Shown here one piece after another: positions 17,088 through 23,731 of a stretch of DNA of 31,296 bases (its first letter is position 1; each line of letters opens with the position of its first letter). Under the pieces are notes generated by a model, which saw only the letters and a program-made list of their open reading frames with translations, had not been told where the DNA came from and did not search any database. Source of the stretch: B25-G16 sp964549945 (GTDB lineage Bacteria > Desulfobacterota > DSM-4660 > Desulfatiglandales > B25-G16); assembly GCA_964549945.1 (NCBI GenBank), contig CAZJXD010000056.1:1-31296 (forward strand). Direction: 5' to 3'. The position numbers and the translations under genes are program-made.

Positions 17088-17210
17088 TGCGCCAGCGCTC
17101 ATCTGCTTACTCATTTTAAGGCCAAGGTAAAGAGATACGCCGTTCTGCTGTCTTCCGATGAAGTCAGACCCAAAGTCATGTAGCAGAATGCAGCCAGGTT
17201 TTCAGGGTAG
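17088..17210 (+). pseudogene. C-terminal scrap of an amidohydrolase-2-like gene
   Basis: One frame reads CASAHLLTHFKAKVKRYAV, then SSDEVRPKVM, a TAG at 17181, then QNAARFSG and a stop. This matches the C-terminus of the amidohydrolases in this window (FASAHPFNHFKMMVERYQEM...SAEVREKVMYHNAAKLL). Only about 40 codons remain. It sits 140 bp before the TRAP permease, the same gene order as the ruined pair at 3547-4578. The second transporter cluster therefore once had its own amidohydrolase. Too short and broken to encode a protein. Confidence 0.65.
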
Positions 17211-17350
17211 AACGGTCGTAAAAATAGAGAACTCAAAATACCTTTGAGAGGATAAAAGACAAGAATCACAAGCTGACTGACATATAGTTTTTATATATCA
17301 AGTGAAAACATGAGATAAATGGTTTATGTTAGCTAGGGGAGAACACAAGG

Positions 17351-19312
17351 ATGCAGGAGATTAACTCCTGGATGAAAAGTCTTTTTAGTATCGAAAAGAG
17401 CTATAGAACAAAATATGAATGGTTCAACTGGCTTGTCTTTCTGATTTGTCTAGCATGGGGAGGATTCCAGATATGGACCTTCCTGTTCCCTATAGGAGTT
17501 TTTTATCAACGAAGCCTTCATTTTCTTTTCGCCTATTTACTGATTTTTTTAACCGTAGGGTGGAGGGGTAGATCTCTAGAACACAAAATTCGTCCGGTAG
17601 GGGTCCTTTTAGCCAGCTTGAGTTTGGTCTGCATCCTTTATGCTATACTTAATTGGAAAGTTAAAGCATTTACCCGAGGCATGATCTTGCCGCTAGATGA
17701 AATGATATTGGGCTGGATTTTCATTTACCTGACCATTGAAATCTGCCGAAGGTCTGTTGGGTGGACTTTTCCGATGATTACTACAGCGATGATTTTCTTT
17801 GGCCGTTTTGGAAGTTTAATGCCCTCTATCCTTGCACACCGTGATTACAGTTTTGAACGAATGATCACCAGCTTCTATATCAGTTTGGATGGGATTTTCG
17901 GTTTTTTAGCTCATGTATCTACTACTTTTATTTTTGTTTTTGTAATGTTCGGCACATTTCTTCGTATATCTGGAGCAGGGGATTTTTTAATTAAGTTTGC
18001 CATGTCTATGATTGGAAATGTACGGGGAGGGCCTGCTAAAATTGCAGTTTTGGCGAGTACGTTTTTCGGCTGTATTTCAGGAAGCGCCATGGCGAACGTG
18101 GCCAGCACTGGACAATTTACCATCCCACTCATGAAGAAGGGAGGCTATACTAGCGTATTCGCCGGGGCCGTTGAAACAACTGCAAGTGCGGGCGGCCAGA
18201 TCATGCCCCCTATTCTTGGCGGGGCAGCCTTCCTGATGATGGAAATTTTGCAGATTTCTTACATCTCGGTTATAAAACACATCGTTATCATCGGGTCTCT
18301 TTTTTATCTGGCTATATTCATTATGGTTGATATCGAAGCTCAAAAGATGAATATTCGTTCCACGGTTCAACAAGATGAATTTCCGAAGATTAAAGACTGT
18401 TTGAAGGAAGGATGGTATTTCTTATTCCCTCCAATTTTTCTCCTGTTCCTGTTGATCGCAACGCCTTATACCGAAACCCGATGCGGATTTTATGCAACCC
18501 TTTCAATTATCGTAGTAAGCTGGTTCCGAAAAGAATCCCGGATGGGAGTAAAGAAGATCCTGATAGGTATTGAGAACACTTGCTTTACTTTTACGCCGAT
18601 TGCTGCAATTCTGGCCTGTGCAGGACTATTAGTGGGACTCCTCAATATGACCGGCATGGGGCTTATATTAACGAGCGCGCTGGTGCAAATTTCCCAAGGC
18701 AATCTGGCCCTTCTATTGATCATTACTGCCATTACATCCCTTATCATGGGAATGGGAATTCCAACATCGGCGGCATACATCATCCAGGCAATTTTAGTGG
18801 CGCCAGCATTAATCCAGATGCAGGTGATCCCCATATCTGCCCACCTTTTTATATTTTATTTTGCAGTGATGGCAATCATAACTCCTCCTTTTGCCCCTGA
18901 TGCCTTTGTGGCAGCAGGAATTTCCGGAGCAAGCCCCATTAAAACCGCGGTTCAGGCATGTAAGATCGGCTTAATCGGGATTTTGCTCCCTTTCGCAATG
19001 GTCTATTCACCGACTTTGATCATGATTGGCTCTCCATTAAAAATCGGGTATTCTGTTCTAAGTGTGATTATAGGCGTGTTTGCTCTAGGGTCCGGGGTTA
19101 ACGGGTTTTTATTCCGGCCCATGTCTCTCTTGCCAAGAATCCTGTGCTTGGCCAGTGCCTTGGCACTGATCAAGCCGGGACTTTATACGGATTTATTTGG
19201 GGTCGGCGTTTTTTTAATCATGTGTTATTGGCAAAACCCGAGATTTATCCCCGACCTGGTGCAGAAATATCTTATCCGGCCATTACAATACAACAGAAGA
19301 GGAGCATATTAA
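17351..19312 (+). CDS. TRAP transporter permease, fused 4TM/12TM (TAXI-type)
   Basis: A 653-residue fused TRAP permease. A charged cytoplasmic N-terminus (about 25 residues) leads to hydrophobic segments around WFNWLVFLICLAWGG and LHFLFAYLLIFLTVGW. The DctM-like part carries FFGCISGSAMANVASTGQFT, ASAGGQIMPPILGGAAFLM and IMGMGIPTSAAYIIQAI. About fifteen or more membrane segments are expected. GGGGAG lies ten bases before the ATG. Two TAXI binding proteins and a small exported protein follow on the same strand (59 bp to the first), forming an operon. An amidohydrolase scrap lies just upstream. It is only a distant paralogue of the permease at 11741, but resembles the remnant at 4240-4578. It imports an unknown organic anion with an ion gradient (family knowledge). 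Confidence 0.93.
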   Translation: MQEINSWMKSLFSIEKSYRTKYEWFNWLVFLICLAWGGFQIWTFLFPIGVFYQRSLHFLFAYLLIFLTVGWRGRSLEHKIRPVGVLLASLSLVCILYAILNWKVKAFTRGMILPLDEMILGWIFIYLTIEICRRSVGWTFPMITTAMIFFGRFGSLMPSILAHRDYSFERMITSFYISLDGIFGFLAHVSTTFIFVFVMFGTFLRISGAGDFLIKFAMSMIGNVRGGPAKIAVLASTFFGCISGSAMANVASTGQFTIPLMKKGGYTSVFAGAVETTASAGGQIMPPILGGAAFLMMEILQISYISVIKHIVIIGSLFYLAIFIMVDIEAQKMNIRSTVQQDEFPKIKDCLKEGWYFLFPPIFLLFLLIATPYTETRCGFYATLSIIVVSWFRKESRMGVKKILIGIENTCFTFTPIAAILACAGLLVGLLNMTGMGLILTSALVQISQGNLALLLIITAITSLIMGMGIPTSAAYIIQAILVAPALIQMQVIPISAHLFIFYFAVMAIITPPFAPDAFVAAGISGASPIKTAVQACKIGLIGILLPFAMVYSPTLIMIGSPLKIGYSVLSVIIGVFALGSGVNGFLFRPMSLLPRILCLASALALIKPGLYTDLFGVGVFLIMCYWQNPRFIPDLVQKYLIRPLQYNRRGAY

Positions 19313-19370
19313 AGTTGCTTTTATAACCCAAAGGGGCTTTTAAACTGATTTTTTAAGAAAGGAGGAATCA

Positions 19371-20384
19371 ATGAAAACCTTAAGAACTGCTATCTGGATA
19401 ACTATCGTTTCCTTGGTCTTTGGTCTTTTGGCTGTCAAGGATACTTGGGCTGCCGGAAAAAGGTATTATTCACTCGGCGCGGGCCCTCCCTTAGGTTCCT
19501 GGTATATTGTGGCTGCGGGATTGACATCCCATGCGAATGAATACCTTACGGACATCAAGGTTATAACCGAGGTCACCGGCGGTGCCTTTGAAAACTATCG
19601 TCTCCTGAAGCGCGGGGAACTAGATTTTGCTGAATCCAAGTGCGATCTTATAATGGATGACGTTCAAGAGAAAAAGTATGGCGGTGATGCCCAGGAAAAA
19701 ATCAAGCTGTTTTTGAATAGCTGGATGATTGACTGCCATAAATTTATAGTGAAGAAGGATTCACCGATAAGGAGCATAAAGGAGTTCAAAGGGAAGAGAT
19801 TTGCCATGGGACCCCACGCCTCCAGTTCTAGGGTGATGGTTATAAGAGCCCTTAAAACACTCTACGGTTATGAACCTGACAAAGACTACAAAGCATTCAG
19901 TTGGAACTTCATGGATGGATTGAGGGGACTACAGGACGGTACCGTCGACATCGCCTTTGATCCATCTCCCAATCCCTCAGCCAGAATCCTTGACTTGCAG
20001 ACCAAGATTGATATCCGCTTTATCCCTTATACCGAGGAACAAGTTTCAAGGTTCCAAAAGGCATGGCCGGGAAGGGTATGGAGATCTGATATTCCTAAAG
20101 GGACATATAAAGGACAGGATGAAGCGGTGGTGAGCATGGGCGAACCCACTATATTTATTGTGAGCCCTGATGTTCCGAAGGATGATGCCTATGAGATCTT
20201 CAAGGCTCTTTTTACGGATCTAGACAAAAGGAATGCATTTCATCCCCAGGCCAAAAATTGGAATATGGATGCCACGTTGACCATCGGAGCCGAGCTGGCA
20301 AAATTCGGGGTTACTTTTCATCCCGGGGTGAAGAAATACCTGCAGGAAATTGGGAAATGGTCTGCGGAGTTGGAGCCAAAATAA
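19371..20384 (+). CDS. TAXI family TRAP solute-binding protein, copy A
   Basis: A 337-residue periplasmic TAXI-type binding protein. The signal peptide spans KTLRTAIWITIVSLVFGLL to DTWAAG, with likely cleavage near residue 25. The mature start KRYYSLGAGPPLGSWYIVAA is the TAXI ligand-site strand. SIKEFKGKRFAMGPHASSSR is the family's mid-protein motif, and VTFHPGVKKYLQEIG the C-terminal one. GGAGGAATCA precedes the ATG at ideal spacing. It follows the permease gene by 58 bp in one operon. A hairpin follows the stop, and a second copy of the gene with a different N-terminus follows at 20479. It is unlike the TAXI protein at 14696, so ligand preference probably differs. Confidence 0.93.
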   Translation: MKTLRTAIWITIVSLVFGLLAVKDTWAAGKRYYSLGAGPPLGSWYIVAAGLTSHANEYLTDIKVITEVTGGAFENYRLLKRGELDFAESKCDLIMDDVQEKKYGGDAQEKIKLFLNSWMIDCHKFIVKKDSPIRSIKEFKGKRFAMGPHASSSRVMVIRALKTLYGYEPDKDYKAFSWNFMDGLRGLQDGTVDIAFDPSPNPSARILDLQTKIDIRFIPYTEEQVSRFQKAWPGRVWRSDIPKGTYKGQDEAVVSMGEPTIFIVSPDVPKDDAYEIFKALFTDLDKRNAFHPQAKNWNMDATLTIGAELAKFGVTFHPGVKKYLQEIGKWSAELEPK

Positions 20385-20426
20385 GGCCAATGAATTCCAA
20401 GAGACTTAAAAGAGGGAAAATTATTA

Positions 20427-20447
20427 GGCACTGTGAAAAGCAGTGCC
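20427..20447 (+). promoter_or_regulatory. Intercistronic RNA hairpin after TAXI copy A
   Basis: GGCACTG and CAGTGCC form a perfect 7-bp stem around TGAAAAG. There is no U-tract after it, so it is more likely an mRNA-stabilising or processing stem than a terminator. Placement after a binding-protein gene fits the need for higher binding-protein than permease levels. An identical copy is at 21571-21591. Confidence 0.45.
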
Positions 20448-20478
20448 CCAACATTAAATCATGAGAGGAGGAAGTGCG

Positions 20479-21528
20479 ATGAAAAAAAAGAGAAGAGATA
20501 TACGAGTTGTTCCAATGAAAACCTTAAGAACTGCTATCTGGATAACTATCGTTTCCTTGGTCTTTGGTCTTTTGGCTGTCAAGGATACTTGGGCTGCCGG
20601 AAAAAGGTATTATTCACTCGGCGCGGGCCCTCCCTTAGGTTCCTGGTATATTGTGGCTGCGGGATTGACATCCCATGCGAATGAATACCTTACGGACATC
20701 AAGGTTATAACCGAGGTCACCGGCGGTGCCTTTGAAAACTATCGTCTCCTGAAGCGCGGGGAACTAGATTTTGCTGAATCCAAGTGCGATCTTATAATGG
20801 ATGACGTTCAAGAGAAAAAGTATGGCGGTGATGCCCAGGAAAAAATCAAGCTGTTTTTGAATAGCTGGATGATTGACTGCCATAAATTTATAGTGAAGAA
20901 GGATTCACCGATAAGGAGCATAAAGGAGTTCAAAGGGAAGAGATTTGCCATGGGACCCCACGCCTCCAGTTCTAGGGTGATGGTTATAAGAGCCCTTAAA
21001 ACACTCTACGGTTATGAACCTGACAAAGACTACAAAGCATTCAGTTGGAACTTCATGGATGGATTGAGGGGACTACAGGACGGTACCGTCGACATCGCCT
21101 TTGATCCATCTCCCAATCCCTCAGCCAGAATCCTTGACTTGCAGACCAAGATTGATATCCGCTTTATCCCTTATACCGAGGAACAAGTTTCAAGGTTCCA
21201 AAAGGCATGGCCGGGAAGGGTATGGAGATCTGATATTCCTAAAGGGACATATAAAGGACAGGATGAAGCGGTGGTGAGCATGGGCGAACCCACTATATTT
21301 ATTGTGAGCCCTGATGTTCCGAAGGATGATGCCTATGAGATCTTCAAGGCTCTTTTTACGGATCTAGACAAAAGGAATGCATTTCATCCCCAGGCCAAAA
21401 ATTGGAATATGGATGCCACGTTGACCATCGGAGCCGAGCTGGCAAAATTCGGGGTTACTTTTCATCCCGGGGTGAAGAAATACCTGCAGGAAATTGGGAA
21501 ATGGTCTGCGGAGTTGGAGCCAAAATAA
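20479..21528 (+). CDS. TAXI family TRAP solute-binding protein, copy B, chimeric N-terminus
   Basis: Same TAXI protein as the previous copy, but preceded in frame by residues from the next gene. From the ATG at 20479 the protein starts KKKRRDIRVVP and then continues MKTLRTAIWITIVSLVFG. The tandem duplication broke inside the start of the small exported-protein gene and joined it, in frame, to the TAXI gene. The copy A ribosome site was lost at the junction (GTTGTTCC before the internal ATG at 20515). Translation should therefore use GAGAGGAGG before 20479; an ATG at 20461 is also in frame. The expected product is 349 residues, with a longer and more basic N-region to its signal peptide. The mature protein after the AA-G cleavage site would be identical to copy A. 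Confidence 0.85.
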   Translation: MKKKRRDIRVVPMKTLRTAIWITIVSLVFGLLAVKDTWAAGKRYYSLGAGPPLGSWYIVAAGLTSHANEYLTDIKVITEVTGGAFENYRLLKRGELDFAESKCDLIMDDVQEKKYGGDAQEKIKLFLNSWMIDCHKFIVKKDSPIRSIKEFKGKRFAMGPHASSSRVMVIRALKTLYGYEPDKDYKAFSWNFMDGLRGLQDGTVDIAFDPSPNPSARILDLQTKIDIRFIPYTEEQVSRFQKAWPGRVWRSDIPKGTYKGQDEAVVSMGEPTIFIVSPDVPKDDAYEIFKALFTDLDKRNAFHPQAKNWNMDATLTIGAELAKFGVTFHPGVKKYLQEIGKWSAELEPK

Positions 21529-21570
21529 GGCCAATGAATTCCAAGAGACTTAAAAGAGGGAAAATTATTA

Positions 21571-21591
21571 GGCACTGTGAAAAGCAGTGCC
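21571..21591 (+). promoter_or_regulatory. Intercistronic RNA hairpin after TAXI copy B
   Basis: Identical to the stem at 20427-20447 (GGCACTG, loop TGAAAAG, CAGTGCC), carried along by the tandem duplication. It lies between the TAXI stop and the small exported-protein gene. Confidence 0.45.
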
Positions 21592-21622
21592 CCAACATTA
21601 AATCATGAGAGGAGGAAGTGCG

Positions 21623-22021
21623 ATGAAAAAAAAGAGAAGAGATATACGAGTTGTTCTGTGGCTGGCATTTTTCACGGGAATACTTTTTATTTGTTATCCT
21701 GGATCAACCTGTGCCGAGCAAGAGGCCATTATCTATAAGGTGCCCCCAAGCGCAGAGATTACAAAAGTGACGTATTATATAGGAAAAGTGAGAGATTTCG
21801 AAAATGTGTTTTTTGAGATCGGGATAAAGAATATTTCAAATCAGCCAAAAAGGTTCAGGGTTATCGTGGATATCCCTGATGGTCCATCAGCTGCTTATTT
21901 ATATCCAACCACGGGTAAGCCACCTGTGTTGAAAGCCGGAGAGGAGCACATGAAGCCTTTTCCCTTATTGATATATAAAAAGCTACCTTCAGCATTCTCC
22001 ATAACGGTAGAGGAGCAATAA
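21623..22021 (+). CDS. Small exported protein of unknown function
   Basis: A 132-residue protein starting at 21623, where GAGAGGAGG lies seven bases upstream; an ATG at 21605 is in frame but within the ribosome site. A basic start (KKKRRDIR) and hydrophobic core (VVLWLAFFTGILFICY) end at STCAEQ, a signal peptide. A lipobox is not clear, although a Cys occurs just before the likely cleavage site. The mature part (about 100 residues) alternates hydrophobic strands (VFFEIGIKNIS, FRVIVDIPDG) and suggests a small beta-sandwich. No family is recognised. It is the last gene of the permease-TAXI operon, so it may assist the binding proteins or sit on the cell surface. It supplied the N-terminus of TAXI copy B. 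Confidence 0.75.
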   Translation: MKKKRRDIRVVLWLAFFTGILFICYPGSTCAEQEAIIYKVPPSAEITKVTYYIGKVRDFENVFFEIGIKNISNQPKRFRVIVDIPDGPSAAYLYPTTGKPPVLKAGEEHMKPFPLLIYKKLPSAFSITVEEQ

Positions 22022-22476
22022 AAACCGTTATATAGATTATTACTTAATCTAAGAGTGTATTATATAAACAAATCTAAGGATGGGAAGCAGGAGAAAGCCT
22101 TTAACGGACTAGAATTTAGATCCTGATTATCCAGTTGAAATTTATTACATTTTTAATACCCCGTCCGCTTACGACGGGTTTCCTCCTAAAATAGGGTCCA
22201 GAGCTTGCCCTGGGATTTAATAACTTTTATTTATCCTGATTTTTAAACTGGCAATGGGATTCAGATGGGGAGGTTTACTCCGATTTAGCCTAAATATAGA
22301 TAATTGCCCCAATTTCAATCATTGTAAAGAGCCAACTGACTGCGCCTATATCATTAGAGGACCCTATAGTGTTAAATAATAAAGAGGGGCTATGTCTTAT
22401 GACGTCTTTTTCCTTTATACACAAGCCTATATCTTTTATACTTGCCTCACAAGGAAGCGTGCTCAATCTATTAAAA
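22022..22476. other. Intergenic region between convergent units, with two weak hairpins
   Basis: This separates the + strand TAXI operon from the minus-strand hydrolase gene. It contains an A+T-rich stem (TAGATTA/TAATCTA, 22033-22051) and a G+C-rich stem listed separately. Small open frames here show no coding character. Confidence 0.5.
22160..22178. terminator. Possible terminator hairpin between convergent units
   Basis: CCCGTC pairs with GACGGG across CGCTTAC, a six-base stem followed on the + strand by TTTCCTCC. The U-tract is poor, so it is a weak intrinsic terminator at best. Confidence 0.3.
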
Positions 22477-23313
22477 TTACTCAAGCAGGCTTCCCAAGAA
22501 AGTGAGGACAACTGCAGTAACCTCCTTAGGAATCTCACGGCTCATCTGAACGGTTCCTCCTTCGATAATGGTAAGTTTGCTGCCAGGAATCGCTTCTTTG
22601 GCAATCTTTGAACCGGGAAGAAGCCAATCCTTGCTTCCACAAGTCAGCAACGTTGGACAATTGAGAAGTGGGAGCTTGGGTAGTACATGATACCTGGCAG
22701 AAGCCCAATGCATTTCCTCACCTCTGGGACCAGCCTTAAAATAATCAAGAGCCCTCTCATTGCATACCTGAACCGACTCACCAAATCTGTTAGCCCGCTC
22801 CCAGTACTCCATTAGATGCGAGCCATCCCATGTTACTTCCACCCGTTGCATTTCCGGTAAGTCTGATATAGTTAACCTCTCTTTTGGGTCTCTGGTGCAC
22901 GGGAGCCCAACCAGGATTAAACTGTCGACGCGCTCCGGATGGTTCACCGCAATCTCGACCGCCATCAGGGCTCCAGCGTGTTGGCCTAAGATGCTCACCT
23001 TCTCGATATTCAACGAATCCATAAAGCTGAGTATGCTCTGAGCATAGTCAGGTATCTCATAGGCACGGGGAGGCATGTCGGATTCTCCATAGCCCAAGTG
23101 ATCTGGAGCTATGACGCGATAATTTTTTGATAGCAAGGGAATCATCCTTGTAAATTCGTCAGATGAAGAGCACGCCATGTGAAGTAATAGTAACACCTTT
23201 CCACTCCCCTGAAATCGGTAATGCACCTGTCCTTCTGGGACATCAGTATAGGCACGTTTAACCGTTCCCTTAAGTTCATCCACCTTAATTCGTGTGTCGG
23301 GCCTTTTTACCAT
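22477..23313 (-). CDS. Alpha/beta-hydrolase-fold protein with a His at the nucleophile site
   Basis: A 278-residue alpha/beta hydrolase-fold protein. The start at 23313 is chosen because GGAGGA lies nine bases upstream; an ATG at 23337 is also in frame. Fold marks are LLLLHMACSS (oxyanion region), VIAPDHLGYGESD, ILGQHAGALMAVEIA, LLTCGSKDWLLPG and a C-terminal helix. The nucleophile elbow reads GQHAG, with His112 where GxSxG has Ser. The acid Asp229 is present, but the usual C-terminal catalytic His is replaced (IIEGGTVQM). A normal Ser-His-Asp triad cannot form. It may be a non-hydrolytic relative, use another nucleophile, or only bind ligand. It lies downstream of the second DmsA-like gene on the same strand, 418 bp away, so the link is loose. 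Confidence 0.88.
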   Translation of the reverse strand: MVKRPDTRIKVDELKGTVKRAYTDVPEGQVHYRFQGSGKVLLLLHMACSSSDEFTRMIPLLSKNYRVIAPDHLGYGESDMPPRAYEIPDYAQSILSFMDSLNIEKVSILGQHAGALMAVEIAVNHPERVDSLILVGLPCTRDPKERLTISDLPEMQRVEVTWDGSHLMEYWERANRFGESVQVCNERALDYFKAGPRGEEMHWASARYHVLPKLPLLNCPTLLTCGSKDWLLPGSKIAKEAIPGSKLTIIEGGTVQMSREIPKEVTAVVLTFLGSLLE

Positions 23314-23731
23314 TTCCGTGTTTCCTCCATTCTTCATTCTTAAACTTTCCCAGTGCTTGCCGGCTCATAGCTTCAGCTATTTACAGATACTAGCCACTTA
23401 TTATTGCGCCCTCCATGGCCATATGAGGAAGATTATTCTATTTTCCCACAAAAAGGCTGGTTTTAAAATAGGATTTCACACATCGGTTATTTTGTGACAG
23501 CATTACATTCCTACTTTCTGGCAGTTAGCGCTACGCATGATAGCGCAACCAACTTCCACAGTTAGCCTTCTACTCTACCACCTCGAAACCCCTTCACCCC
23601 GAAAAAAACCGACGAACAACGAAAGTATAGTCATCAGACACCCAAACCTAAAGTATTATCAGTAGCTTTTTAATCATATGATACGTTTACAATAGTGCTA
23701 TCAGGGCAAGATAGAGTGTATTCCTCAGTGC
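23314..23731. other. Intergenic region between hydrolase and DmsA-like genes
   Basis: No believable gene on either strand. It probably holds the promoter of the hydrolase gene and the 3' end of the DmsA-like transcript. No clear terminator or operator was found. Confidence 0.45.

Larger units (their letters stand above)
19369..21656 (+). repeat. Tandem duplication, two adjoining 1144-bp copies
   Basis: Copy A is 19369-20512 and copy B is 20513-21656, head to tail with no gap. Every line compared between the copies is identical, and the encoded binding proteins are identical. Each unit holds the TAXI gene, the intercistronic hairpin, and the first bases of the next gene. The junction reads GTTGTTC|CAATGAAAACC, while the right end continues GTTGTTC|TGTGGCTGG and the left flank is GGAGGAAT|CAATGAAAACC. 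No longer direct repeat is seen at the breakpoints, so this looks like a recent duplication without long homology, or an assembly error. Confidence 0.95.
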
